From: JANXSD01 sp038206385
GTDB taxonomy: Bacteria; Bacteroidota; Bacteroidia; AKYH767-A; OLB10
Direction of reading: 5' to 3'
NCBI GenBank assembly: GCA_038206385.1
Contig: JBBRAW010000002.1
Span: 30,610 to 94,609, forward strand
DNA: 64,000 nucleotides
Shown: piece by piece, positions 36,598 to 45,103 of the stretch
Numbering within the stretch: the stretch's first letter is position 1
How the letters are laid out: each line of letters opens with the position of its first letter
Translations under genes and position numbers: made by a program
Notes under the pieces: model-generated
Told to the model about the DNA's origin: nothing
The model's input: the letters and a program-made list of their open reading frames with translations, nothing else
Database searches by the model: none

Positions 36598-38373
36598 ATG
36601 AACGTTACCCGATTGTTCGATCTTCTCGATCATTACCGCGAAAATTATCCTGATAAGACAGATGCCTTTGCCAATAAGATCAATGGTGAATGGAAATCCT
36701 ATTCTGCTAAATATTTTATTGAGCAAACAGAACTAGTAAGTTATGGACTAATTGCTATAGGTCTTGAAAAAGGACAAACTATTGCAACGCTAAGTAATAA
36801 TCGCCCTGAATGGAATTTTCTTGATCTCGGTATGATGCAAGTAGGAGGTATTCACGTGCCAATATATCCAACCATCGCGGAAGCTGATTTGAAATTTATT
36901 CTTGAAGATGCTGAAGTGAAATATATTTTTGTTTCAGATGAAATTTTATGGAATAAAGTGAATACTGTTGCAAAAGATTTGCCTAATGTTAAAGGTGTTT
37001 TTTCTTTTGATGTTTTACCAGAGAAAGCAAATTGGTCGGAAATTTTAGAGAAGGGAAAACAAGCACCTGCTCCTGATAAAGTTGCAAGCATAAGAGCTGG
37101 AATCGGTGCAAACGATATGGCTACTATTTTGTATACAAGTGGAACTACTGGTGTTCCGAAAGGAGTAATGTTATCACATAATAATATTATTAGCCAAATA
37201 ATTGCTGCAACACATTTGGCACCTGTGAATGAGAATAGTCGTGCGTTAAGTTTTCTCCCATTGAATCATGTTTATGAGCGAACCCTTTCTTATTTGTATA
37301 TGTCGAAAGGGGTGTCAATTTATTATGCAGAAAGTATTGAAAAAGTTGCTGATAATTTAAAAGAAGTTAAGCCTGAAATTTTTGGATGCGTTCCGCGTTT
37401 ATTCGAAAAAGTATATGATCGAATCGTTGCGAAAGGAGGTGAGCTAAGTGGAATTAAAAAGAAATTATTTTTCTGGGCATTGGAGCTCGGATTAAAGTAT
37501 GAAATAGATGGAGCAAATGGTTCATGGTATGAATTCAAATTAAAAATAGCACGAAAATTAATTTTCAGCAAATGGCAAGAAGCATTAGGTGGAAATGTGA
37601 AGGCCGCCATTTCAGGAGGTGCTGCATTACAACAACGATTAGCACGTGTTTTTTGGGCTGCAGAAATTCCTATTCTTGAAGGGTATGGATTAACAGAAAC
37701 TAGCCCCGTGGTTGCAGTAAATACATTAGACCCCGGCGGATTAAAATTTGGAACTGTTGGTAAATTATTAAATAACGTTACAGTAAAGATTGCAGAGGAT
37801 GGGGAGATACTTTGCAAAGGTCCGAATTTGATGTTGGGATATTATAAACGACCTGATCTAACGGCTGAAGTAATTGATGTTGATGGTTGGTTTCACACTG
37901 GTGATATTGGAATGTTTGAAGATGGTGTTTATCTTAAAATCACAGATCGCAAAAAAGAAATTTTTAAAACATCAGGAGGAAAATATATTGTTCCGCAATA
38001 CATCGAAAATAAATTAAAGGAATCAAGATTTATTGAACAGGTGATGGTGGTTGGAGAGAACCAAAAGTTTCCTGCGGCTCTCATTGTTCCCGCATTTCCA
38101 TTTTTAAAAGAATGGTGTAATCGGAAGGGAATTGAAATGCCGGATTCTAATATTAAATTAATTGCAAACGATCAGGTGAAAACACGCATGATGGAAGAAG
38201 TGGACGAAGTAAATAAATCTCTATCACATTATGAAGCGATCAAAAAAATTGAGCTTTTACCTCGTGAATGGACGATTGAAAATGGCGAACTAACTCCCAA
38301 ATTAAGTTTAAAGAGAAGAGTAATTTTAGAGGCTAATAAAAATTTATTGGATAGGATTTATAGAGAATTATAA
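36598..38373 (+). CDS. Long-chain acyl-CoA ligase (AMP-forming)
   Basis: Activates fatty acids to acyl-CoA through an acyl-AMP intermediate. It is a 591-residue ANL-superfamily enzyme of the FadD15-like long-chain group. Motifs in order are the P-loop YTSGTTGVPKGVMLSH (about 178-193), FLPLNHVYER, ISGGAALQ, the adenine motif GYGLTETSPV (about 361-370), WFHTGDIG (about 431-438), the hinge DRKKEIFKTSGGKYI and the C-terminal catalytic Lys in LTPKLSLKR. It is divergent from the nitronate-monooxygenase-like and DUF4442 genes, so the region may handle fatty acids, or supply membrane lipid precursors from scavenged fatty acids. No terminator is visible downstream. Confidence 0.93.
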   Translation: MNVTRLFDLLDHYRENYPDKTDAFANKINGEWKSYSAKYFIEQTELVSYGLIAIGLEKGQTIATLSNNRPEWNFLDLGMMQVGGIHVPIYPTIAEADLKFILEDAEVKYIFVSDEILWNKVNTVAKDLPNVKGVFSFDVLPEKANWSEILEKGKQAPAPDKVASIRAGIGANDMATILYTSGTTGVPKGVMLSHNNIISQIIAATHLAPVNENSRALSFLPLNHVYERTLSYLYMSKGVSIYYAESIEKVADNLKEVKPEIFGCVPRLFEKVYDRIVAKGGELSGIKKKLFFWALELGLKYEIDGANGSWYEFKLKIARKLIFSKWQEALGGNVKAAISGGAALQQRLARVFWAAEIPILEGYGLTETSPVVAVNTLDPGGLKFGTVGKLLNNVTVKIAEDGEILCKGPNLMLGYYKRPDLTAEVIDVDGWFHTGDIGMFEDGVYLKITDRKKEIFKTSGGKYIVPQYIENKLKESRFIEQVMVVGENQKFPAALIVPAFPFLKEWCNRKGIEMPDSNIKLIANDQVKTRMMEEVDEVNKSLSHYEAIKKIELLPREWTIENGELTPKLSLKRRVILEANKNLLDRIYREL

Positions 38374-38441
38374 GTTTATGTTTACTTCTATAAATTCTTA
38401 AATCTTCAAAGTAAAGTTGGATATCGTCAATTCGATTTCCT

Positions 38442-39023
38442 TTAATTACGAATCGTGTATTTCAAATTATTTAACTCACCATTAAAAAGCAAAGAATCCT
38501 GATTTGAATTTATGTCGAGTAAATTAGAATTAAACAGACAATTTATAGTTTTGTTTATTGTGTCATTAGAAACAATCTCCACATACCCATTTTTTGTTCC
38601 AATGCTAGAGTATCCGTAGGGTAAAGTATACCAATCAAAAATTCCTCCATCACAAATTCGATTCGGAATCACCCCAATACAAACATTACAGCCACTATCC
38701 TCAGTGCATGTCATGAAGCTTTTAGTAGTAATGCCGTTTTTAGGTGGATTTTGAAATGACCAATTATTTACAATAAGTCTTAATTTATTATTTCCACTAA
38801 AAAGATTAATTAATAGTCTTCGCTCTGTATACCCATTAACAAAATTTATAGAAGTATCTAAAACAGCTATCACGGAATCAATAGGCACATTAATTTGATT
38901 AATAGTTAACCGCCCATTAATTTGAACTAAGGAATTATTTTCGTCTTTTTTACAAGAACTAAAAACTAAAACAACAAGAAAAACCACAACACAAATAAAA
39001 TTTAAGTTGCATGATCTGCGCAT
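38442..39023 (-). CDS. Lipoprotein of unknown function
   Basis: A 193-residue predicted lipoprotein. A long hydrophobic N-terminus ends in VFSSCKK, a classic Bacteroidota lipobox (Cys near 24). The mature part contains a Cys-rich stretch, CTEDSGCNVCIGVIPNRICD, with four Cys in 20 residues, and otherwise beta-rich polar sequence with many Asn. I recognise no domain. It starts only six bases after the stop of the pyruvate dehydrogenase E2 gene on the same strand, so it shares that mRNA, but a metabolic link is doubtful and it may merely be carried along. Confidence 0.7.
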   Translation of the reverse strand: MRRSCNLNFICVVVFLVVLVFSSCKKDENNSLVQINGRLTINQINVPIDSVIAVLDTSINFVNGYTERRLLINLFSGNNKLRLIVNNWSFQNPPKNGITTKSFMTCTEDSGCNVCIGVIPNRICDGGIFDWYTLPYGYSSIGTKNGYVEIVSNDTINKTINCLFNSNLLDINSNQDSLLFNGELNNLKYTIRN

Positions 39024-39029
39024 ATTTTT

Positions 39030-40337
39030 TTAGATATTTCCTTGTCCTAATAATACAATTGGATTTTCTAAAAGTGCTTTAAATGTATTCAAGAATTTTG
39101 CTCCAACAACTCCATCAACAACACGATGATCACAACTAAGCGTTACTTTCATTACGTTACCTGGTTGTACCATTCCATTTTTTACAACTGGAATTTGTTT
39201 GATTGCTCCAATAGCTAAAATACAAGCATCTGGAGTATTGATGATCGCAGTAAATTCTTCAATGTTAAACATTCCCAAGTTAGAGATGGTAAATGTGTTG
39301 CCTTCCCAATCTTGTGGTTGAAGTTTTTTATCTTTTGCTTTTTGTGCGAATGATTTAACTTCTGTTGCAATTTGCGATAATGTTTTAGTGTCAGCATAAC
39401 GAACAACAGGAACTAATAATCCATCTTCAACAGCAACTGCAATACCTATATTAATATGATGGTTGATTCGAATCCTGTCGCCAAGCCATGATGAATTAAC
39501 CGCAGGATGCTGACGTAAGGAGGATGCAACTGCTTTTACAACAAAATCATTAAACGATATTTTTACAGAAGTAATTTGATTAATACTTTCACGTGCATGC
39601 ATCACTTCATCCATGTCGATATCCATGGTGAGATAAAAATGTGGCGCGGTAAACATACTTTCTGAAAGACGTTTCGCAATTGTTTTGCGCATTTGTGATA
39701 CTGCTACTTCTTCAAAACTTTCGGAAGTAATTGCACCAGCAGCTAATGTTGCTGGTTGCACAAATGCTCCTTGTTTGAACCATTCAATATCGCGTTTAAC
39801 AATTCTTCCATGATCACCACTGCCTTTTAACATACTAAGATCAACACCTTTTTCTTGTGCAATTTTTTTTGCAAGTGGAGATGCTTTTACTCGATCATCA
39901 TTACTCACTTGCGTCATAATTTCTGCAACATTTGGTTGTGAAATTGTAGGAGCTATAGCAACAGTGGTCGCAATTGGCGCCGTAGTAACTTTTTCAACGA
40001 CAGGAGTAGGTGCTTGAGTTGCAGTAACTGGTGAAGCTTCAACTATTGGAGCAACAGCCTTTGCTTGTTCAGCAGCTAATTGTGCTTTATAATCTTCACC
40101 TTCTTTTCCAATCACTGCAAGGATGCTATCCACGGGAGCAGCTTTACCTTCTTCAATACCAATATTAAGCAATACACCATCAAAATAGGATTCAAACTCC
40201 ATCGTTGCCTTATCAGTTTCGATTTCAGCCATGAGTTCTCCAATCTTAACTTTGTCACCTACTTTTTTATGCCACTTCACCAAAACTCCTTCTGTCATGG
40301 TATCACTCATCTTAGGCATGCGTACTATCTCGGCCAT
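39030..40337 (-). CDS. Pyruvate dehydrogenase E2 (dihydrolipoamide acetyltransferase)
   Basis: Transfers the acetyl group from lipoyl-lysine to CoA and forms the core of the pyruvate dehydrogenase complex. In 435 residues it has a single lipoyl domain (1-80) with lipoylated Lys43 in ETDKATMEFES, an Ala/Pro/Thr-rich linker, a peripheral subunit-binding domain (about 145-190, KASPLAKKIAQEKGVDL and GHGRI-like DHGRIVKRDI), a second flexible stretch and the catalytic domain with SCDHRVVDGVVG near the C-terminus (the HxxxDG motif). E1-alpha lies upstream on the same strand with a 114-bp repeat-containing gap; E1-beta and E3 are not in the window. A 2-oxoacid dehydrogenase of another specificity cannot be fully excluded. 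Confidence 0.92.
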   Translation of the reverse strand: MAEIVRMPKMSDTMTEGVLVKWHKKVGDKVKIGELMAEIETDKATMEFESYFDGVLLNIGIEEGKAAPVDSILAVIGKEGEDYKAQLAAEQAKAVAPIVEASPVTATQAPTPVVEKVTTAPIATTVAIAPTISQPNVAEIMTQVSNDDRVKASPLAKKIAQEKGVDLSMLKGSGDHGRIVKRDIEWFKQGAFVQPATLAAGAITSESFEEVAVSQMRKTIAKRLSESMFTAPHFYLTMDIDMDEVMHARESINQITSVKISFNDFVVKAVASSLRQHPAVNSSWLGDRIRINHHINIGIAVAVEDGLLVPVVRYADTKTLSQIATEVKSFAQKAKDKKLQPQDWEGNTFTISNLGMFNIEEFTAIINTPDACILAIGAIKQIPVVKNGMVQPGNVMKVTLSCDHRVVDGVVGAKFLNTFKALLENPIVLLGQGNI

Positions 40338-40378
40338 GGTAATTGAATTATATTTTGATTTTTTTTGATAAGTTGTAC

Positions 40379-40451
40379 TGCATTCTTAATCCGATAGCTA
40401 TCGGATCTGCATTCTTAATTCTTAATTTTTAATTCTGCATTCTTAATTCTT
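40379..40451. repeat. Palindrome plus short AT-rich direct repeats between PDH genes
   Basis: ATCCGATAGCTATCGGAT (40389-40406) is a perfect 18-base palindrome. It is embedded in three copies of TGCATTCTTAAT, starting near 40379, 40407 and 40436, the intervals being about 28-29 bases. The linker CTTAATTTTTAATT is the complement of the TTAAGAATTAAAAATT-type sequence at 14.1 kb. It looks like a small dispersed Bacteroidota repeat. It interrupts the pdhA-E2 unit, so any RNA hairpin would form inside that operon's transcript. Confidence 0.65.
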
Positions 40452-41474
40452 TTACTCAATAATGTAAGGATAGTCTTCTTGCATATAAACATCTTTATAT
40501 AATTCTGATGGATCAGGATATGGAGAATCTTCAGCAAATTTTACACTATCATCAACAATATCTGCTACTCGTTTATTGATTACTTCCACTTCTTCTTCCG
40601 TTGCAAAATTATTCACCAGTAAAGTTTCTTTAGCAATTTCAACAGGATCTTTTGCCTTGTAACTTTCCACTTCTTCTTTAGTTCTATATTTCGCTGGATC
40701 ACTCATCGAATGACCGCGATAACGATAGGTTTGCATCTCTAAAAACACAGGGCCTTTTCCTGAACGCGCATGCTCGCAAGCCATCTCCATCGCATCATGA
40801 ACAGCCTCTACATTCATTCCATCTATTGGGTAAGATGGCATGTCGTATCCAGATCCAATTTTGTATAACTCTGTAACATTACTAGTCCTTTCTACAGAGG
40901 TTCCCATCGCATATGCATTGTTCTCAACAACAAATACCACAGGAAGTTTCCACAACATCGACATGTTAAATGCTTCATGCAAAGCCCCCTGACGAACAGC
41001 ACCGTCACCCATATAACAAACACAAATATTTCCTGTATTATTATATTTTTCCGCGAAAGCGATACCTGCACCCAATGGAATTTGTGCACCAACAATTCCA
41101 TGTCCACCAAAAAAACGTTTCTCATTTGAAAACATGTGCATCGACCCACCTTTCCCTTTCGAACATCCTGTAGCCTTAGCAAAAAGTTCAGCCATAACTT
41201 CACGAGCAGAAATTCCTTTTGCCAATGCATGCGCATGATCACGATATGCGGTAATCATGGCATCAGAAGGTTTAAGTACACTCATTGCTCCTGCAACAAC
41301 TGCTTCTTGTCCGATGTACAAATGACAAAATCCTTTTATTTTTTGCATACCATAAAGCTGTCCCGCGCGTTCCTCAAAGCGACGCATCAATAACATGTCT
41401 TCGTACCATTTCAGGTAAGTCTCACGGCTGAATTTCAGCTTATTCTTTTTGACTTTGCTAGTGCTTGTTTCCAT
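40452..41474 (-). CDS. pdhA: Pyruvate dehydrogenase E1 component, alpha subunit
   Basis: The thiamine-diphosphate-binding alpha chain that decarboxylates pyruvate and passes the hydroxyethyl group to lipoyl-E2. At 340 residues it matches the family. The thiamine motif begins GDGAVRQGALHEAFN and ends VVENNAYAM, and phosphorylation-loop-type sequence TYRYRGHSMSDPAKYRT is present at about 255-271, as in other alpha subunits. The beta subunit gene, often adjacent, is not here. A TATTTTTG -7 box lies only five bases before the ATG, implying a leaderless mRNA. E2 follows after a repeat-bearing 114-bp gap. Confidence 0.93.
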   Translation of the reverse strand: METSTSKVKKNKLKFSRETYLKWYEDMLLMRRFEERAGQLYGMQKIKGFCHLYIGQEAVVAGAMSVLKPSDAMITAYRDHAHALAKGISAREVMAELFAKATGCSKGKGGSMHMFSNEKRFFGGHGIVGAQIPLGAGIAFAEKYNNTGNICVCYMGDGAVRQGALHEAFNMSMLWKLPVVFVVENNAYAMGTSVERTSNVTELYKIGSGYDMPSYPIDGMNVEAVHDAMEMACEHARSGKGPVFLEMQTYRYRGHSMSDPAKYRTKEEVESYKAKDPVEIAKETLLVNNFATEEEVEVINKRVADIVDDSVKFAEDSPYPDPSELYKDVYMQEDYPYIIE

Positions 41475-41479
41475 TAAGG

Positions 41480-41487
41480 CAAAAATA
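41480..41487 (-). promoter_or_regulatory. Candidate -7 box for pdhA, leaderless
   Basis: Minus-strand TATTTTTG matches TAnnTTTG exactly, and only five bases separate it from the ATG at 41474. Confidence 0.5.
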
Positions 41488-41555
41488 GGCTAAAACACAT
41501 TAGTTTTCATAAAAATGGCATCGAAACTATCAGCTTTAGAAATCAAATAAAATCA

Positions 41556-42050
41556 CTATTTAACAGTCATACTTTCTGCATTGAAGAGAAAAGGTAATAA
41601 TTGCTTTACACTTGGTGTAACGATGAATTTTCCTTCCCCTGCTTCCATGATCAATCTAATTTTCTGACCATAACGTTGCTCGTATTCTGCCATTACTTGT
41701 CGGCAATCTCCACAAGGACTTACTGGAACCGATGCATTATCAGTGCTTTCAGGGTATGCAGTGATTGCAATGGATTTTATCTTCTCGCCAGGGTGTTGTG
41801 CTCCGGCAGCAAAAAGTGCTACTCGCTCAGCACAAAGTCCAGATGGATAAGCAGCATTTTCTTGGTTATTTCCTCTAATAATTTTGCCGTTTTCGAGCTC
41901 AACAGCAGCTCCAACATGAAAATGTGAATAAGGAGCATAAGCATCAAGAGCAGCTTTTTTAGCTTCATTAATCAGCTCCTGATCAACTTGCGGAAGTTCG
42001 CTAAAAGATTGATATTCTTCAAAGGTACTATCGAGTGTAATGTGACGCAT
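41556..42050 (-). CDS. cdd: Cytidine deaminase
   Basis: Deaminates cytidine and deoxycytidine to uridine and deoxyuridine for pyrimidine salvage. It is a 164-residue homotetramer-type enzyme. The zinc site is complete: Cys73 and Glu75 in CAERVAL, then Cys113 and Cys116 in SPCGDC. The substrate loop FHVGAAV is at about 44-50. The length is a little above the 130-140 typical of T-CDA enzymes because of about 25 extra N-terminal residues. It is likely monocistronic, or carried with pdhA, whose ATG is 81 bp away on the same strand. Confidence 0.94.
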   Translation of the reverse strand: MRHITLDSTFEEYQSFSELPQVDQELINEAKKAALDAYAPYSHFHVGAAVELENGKIIRGNNQENAAYPSGLCAERVALFAAGAQHPGEKIKSIAITAYPESTDNASVPVSPCGDCRQVMAEYEQRYGQKIRLIMEAGEGKFIVTPSVKQLLPFLFNAESMTVK

Positions 42051-42430
42051 AAAATGATTTATAGAAACCTAAAGATAGGAATTTTTTTGTTTATAGTTTA
42101 ACTAAAAATAACAAGATATTTTACTTGAAAAAAAATAAAAACGTAAAATTGAATATCACAGTTTGTGATATCCAATTTTTAATGAAGCACTAATTAATTT
42201 CAATTTCGAATCTTGTAAAAGTTCTTTCAAAATGATAAGTTAAACTATTCTTTTGCAAAAGAACACTTCTTGCTTTTCTAAACTTCAATAATTGCCAAGA
42301 GAAAAATAATTAATATTAAAACCATAAAAGAACCTATGTTTAAATTTAAATCAAGAAATCAAATTTCTAACTAGGAAAAAAATTAAACACCATTGTTCTC
42401 TTTAATTCTTTCAATCAACAATCATTTCAA
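42051..42430. other. Gene-free AT-rich gap between cdd and dnaJ
   Basis: 380 bases without a supported coding frame. Besides the hairpin at 42145-42179 it contains a 16-base perfect palindrome, TTCTTTTGCAAAAGAA (42248-42263). I see no tRNA- or RNA-gene-like fold beyond these. It is the 3' region of dnaJ and the upstream region of cdd, both on the minus strand. Confidence 0.6.
42145..42179 (-). terminator. Possible terminator hairpin downstream of dnaJ
   Basis: AAAATTGAATATCACA (42145-42160) pairs with TGTGATATCCAATTTT (42164-42179), 15 of 16 bases, around a three-base loop. On the minus strand the stem is followed by a long T-rich run, so it could end dnaJ transcripts about 250 bases after the stop. 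The AT-rich stem makes this less certain than the other terminators. Confidence 0.5.
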
Positions 42431-43588
42431 TCAATTAAAATATTCCTTCATACGTTCAAAGAAACTCTTATCTCCTTTACCAGGATTAGGTTTAAAGTTT
42501 TCAGCATCACGAAGTTTTTCTAAAGTCTTTTTCTCTTCTGAATTCACCTGTTGTGGTGTCCAAACATTAATGTTTACCAATAGGTCTCCTCTTGAATAAC
42601 TATTCAGTTTTGGAATTCCCTTCCCTTTCAAACGAAGTACTTTTCCTCCTTGCGTGCCTGGATCAATTTTGATTTTCGCTTTCCCTTCAATCGTTGGAAT
42701 TTCAACAGCACTTCCCAATGTTGCATCTACAAAACTGATGTATAAATCATAAATCAATTGATCGCCATCGCGCTGTAATTCTGGATGTGGAATTTCTTCA
42801 ATTACAATTAATAAATCACCAGGGATTCCACCACGTTCTGCCGCATTTCCTTTTCCACTTACAGTAAGTTGCATTCCTTCACCAACACCTGGAGGAATAT
42901 TGATGCTAATCACTTCCTCGCCTTGTTGTGTTCCATTTCCATGACAAGCTTTGCACTTACTCGCAATTACCTGTCCTTCTCCATTACAAGTGGGACAAGT
43001 GGTAATGGTTTGCATTTGTCCTAAAAAACTATTGGTAACTCTTCTCACCTGTCCACTTCCTTTGCAAGTTTCACAAGTGTGAAAAGCACCCGATCCCGCT
43101 TGTGCCCCTGAACCACCGCACGTATTACAACCTATCGCCTTATTTACTTTTATTTTCTTCTCAACACCTTTCGCAATTTCATCTAAAGTGAGTTTCACTT
43201 TTATACGAAGGTTACTTCCACGATTAACGGAACGACGACTACCTTGACGACCGCCACCACTACCTCCGAAAAAACTTTCAAAGGGATTTCCTCCACCAAA
43301 AATATCTCCAAACTGACTAAAAATATCATCCATATTCATGTGAGATCCACCACCTGAAGCTCCTCCTACACCTTGATGACCGAACTGATCATAACGCGCT
43401 TTTTTATCAGGATTACTTAAAACTTCATAAGCTTCAGCAGCTTCTTTAAATTTCTCTTCAGCCGACTTGTCATCAGGGTTTTTATCGGGATGAAACTTAA
43501 GCGCCATCTGACGATATGCCTTCTTTATTTCAGCTTCTGAAGCACCTTTTGCTACTCCTAATATTTCGTAAAAATCACGCTTTGCCAT
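42431..43588 (-). CDS. dnaJ: Chaperone protein DnaJ
   Basis: A type I J-domain co-chaperone of DnaK. In 385 residues it has the J domain (1-70) with HPD at 33-35, a Gly/Phe-rich region (about 75-125) and the four zinc-binding CxxCxGxG units (CNTCGGSG, CETCKGSG, CPTCNGEG, CKACHGNG). It ends with the two C-terminal substrate-binding beta domains. All eight zinc Cys are intact. It follows grpE on the same strand after about 100 bp, a common pairing. No CIRCE-type inverted repeat is seen upstream of grpE. Confidence 0.97.
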   Translation of the reverse strand: MAKRDFYEILGVAKGASEAEIKKAYRQMALKFHPDKNPDDKSAEEKFKEAAEAYEVLSNPDKKARYDQFGHQGVGGASGGGSHMNMDDIFSQFGDIFGGGNPFESFFGGSGGGRQGSRRSVNRGSNLRIKVKLTLDEIAKGVEKKIKVNKAIGCNTCGGSGAQAGSGAFHTCETCKGSGQVRRVTNSFLGQMQTITTCPTCNGEGQVIASKCKACHGNGTQQGEEVISINIPPGVGEGMQLTVSGKGNAAERGGIPGDLLIVIEEIPHPELQRDGDQLIYDLYISFVDATLGSAVEIPTIEGKAKIKIDPGTQGGKVLRLKGKGIPKLNSYSRGDLLVNINVWTPQQVNSEEKKTLEKLRDAENFKPNPGKGDKSFFERMKEYFN

Positions 43589-43691
43589 TCTTCTTTTTCA
43601 ATGATATTAATATAAAATCCTCCAATTATTTTGTTGGCAATTGATGGATATTTTTTACTTTATTTTAGATAGAACTCCTTGAAAGAAAATC

Positions 43692-44297
43692 TTAATTTCC
43701 AACAACTACTTTAGCATATCGAATAACTTTATCATTGAGATAATATCCGCTTTCTACCTCGTCAATTACTTTGTCTTTCATTAACTCATCTTCAACAGGA
43801 ACATTTGTAATTGCTTCGTGCAAATCAACATTAAAAGGCTCCCCAATTGATTTCATTATTTTTAATCCTCGTTGTTCAAGTATTCCATTCAACTTGCCAT
43901 GAATTAATGAAATACCTTCCTTTAGAGCAGGATCGCTCGTATTATTTGCCGACTTTATCGCTCTATCGAAATCATCAAGTACAGGTAAAAGAGCAGTTAA
44001 AATGTCAGAGCCAGCTGATTTTATTAACTCCGATCTTTCTTTAAGCGTTCGGCGTTTATAGTTTTCAAATTCAGCAAAAAGACGAAGGTGAGTGTCTTTT
44101 AATTCAGCAATTTCAGCTATGAATTTAATGCTTGGATCCTCTTCAAGGGGTTGTTGTTCAGAAGCTTCTACTTCTGATGATAATTTTAGTTCGTCAGCAA
44201 TGGAACTATCTTGCTCTTGAGAGGCCGTTGCTTCTCCATTTGTTGTTTCCTGATTCATTTCACGTTTCTTGGCCCTAAATGGCAGTTTAAATTTCAT
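43692..44297 (-). CDS. grpE: Nucleotide exchange factor GrpE
   Basis: The nucleotide exchange factor for DnaK, a 201-residue dimer-forming protein. The first ~60 residues are acidic and disordered. A long coiled-coil helix from about 58 includes AELKDTHLRLFAEFENYKRR, and the C-terminal beta domain includes LLPVLDDFDRAI and ends GYYLNDKVIRYAKVVVG, the family signature. It precedes dnaJ by about 100 bp. The preceding tlpA-like gene ends in a strong terminator at 44362-44393, so grpE-dnaJ must have its own promoter in the short gap after it. Confidence 0.95.
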   Translation of the reverse strand: MKFKLPFRAKKREMNQETTNGEATASQEQDSSIADELKLSSEVEASEQQPLEEDPSIKFIAEIAELKDTHLRLFAEFENYKRRTLKERSELIKSAGSDILTALLPVLDDFDRAIKSANNTSDPALKEGISLIHGKLNGILEQRGLKIMKSIGEPFNVDLHEAITNVPVEDELMKDKVIDEVESGYYLNDKVIRYAKVVVGN

Positions 44298-44361
44298 TGT
44301 CGACGGGGCTATTCAATTATATTGCCATTAGATTTCAGCCGTCATTTTGGCATGCGAAGAT

Positions 44362-44393
44362 AAAAAAAATGCCTCGTCTATTCGACGAGGCAT
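44362..44393 (-). terminator. Intrinsic terminator of the TlpA-like gene
   Basis: ATGCCTCGTC (44369-44378) pairs perfectly with GACGAGGCAT (44384-44393) around a five-base loop. On the minus strand the stem is followed by eight T (44362-44369). It lies 32 bases after the stop of the thioredoxin gene and insulates grpE. Confidence 0.9.
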
Positions 44394-44424
44394 TTTATAA
44401 AAGCAAGAATTCTGACTATAAATT

Positions 44425-44967
44425 TTATTTACCAGCTACCAATTGATCAAGAGCTTGATCTAATGCTGCTCCGCGAAGATTTTTTGCTACTATAATTCCA
44501 TTCGCATCAATAAGCACATTCGTTGGGATGGAAGTTACACCGTATATCGCTGCTGGACGAGATTGCCATCCTCCTAAATCACTCACATGTGAAGTCCATT
44601 CTAACTGATCCTTCGCTATCGCTTTCATCCAAGCATCTTTGTTTTGATCAAGGCTCACACTGTAAATTGTAAAGCCTTTACCATTTTTGAATTTCATATC
44701 CTTGTACTTGTGATACGCACTTACAACATTTGGATTTTCCATGCGACAAGGGCCACACCAACTAGCCCAAAAATCAAGTAATACCATTTTACCTCTTAAT
44801 GATGAAAGCGATATTGTTTTCCCATCTGGGCTGCTATATGCGAGATCAACAGCTTTGTCTCCTATGTTTGTTCCGTTATTTGGACTCTGTTCGGCTTTGT
44901 TATAAATAAATCCGAAAGTAAGTGTTGCGAATCCAATGAATAGGATTAACAGATGCGATTTTTTCAT
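44425..44967 (-). CDS. TlpA-like periplasmic thioredoxin
   Basis: A 180-residue exported or membrane-anchored thiol-disulfide protein. The N-terminal hydrophobic segment (5-22) is followed by a thioredoxin fold of the TlpA/ResA type: LRGKMVLLDFWASWCGPC places the redox pair at Cys71 and Cys74, GVTSIPTNVLID supplies the cis-Pro, and an inserted helix-strand region precedes it. Such proteins reduce disulfides in the periplasm, for instance during cytochrome maturation. I use ATG at 44967, directly before the signal sequence; a further in-frame ATG at 45033 would add 22 hydrophilic residues that do not look like a leader. Confidence 0.88.
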   Translation of the reverse strand: MKKSHLLILFIGFATLTFGFIYNKAEQSPNNGTNIGDKAVDLAYSSPDGKTISLSSLRGKMVLLDFWASWCGPCRMENPNVVSAYHKYKDMKFKNGKGFTIYSVSLDQNKDAWMKAIAKDQLEWTSHVSDLGGWQSRPAAIYGVTSIPTNVLIDANGIIVAKNLRGAALDQALDQLVAGK

Positions 44968-45103
44968 TTGTAAGTTAGTTTTTCTGACGTTTTTATGGTC
45001 GCACTTTTGGCAATAATGATACCAAAAAAGCAATTTATTTTTTTGATTTGATCAATTTTTATCTCTATCAATATTCATACAAAAGTAATATGAATTTTCA
45101 TTT

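Noticed and set aside
38442..39023. A role for the lipoprotein in pyruvate metabolism because it follows E2 by six bases.
   Set aside because: It has an export signal and no cofactor or subunit motif; proximity alone does not support a functional link.
39030..41474. A complete pyruvate dehydrogenase operon.
   Set aside because: Only E1-alpha and E2 are present; E1-beta and E3 are not found in the window.
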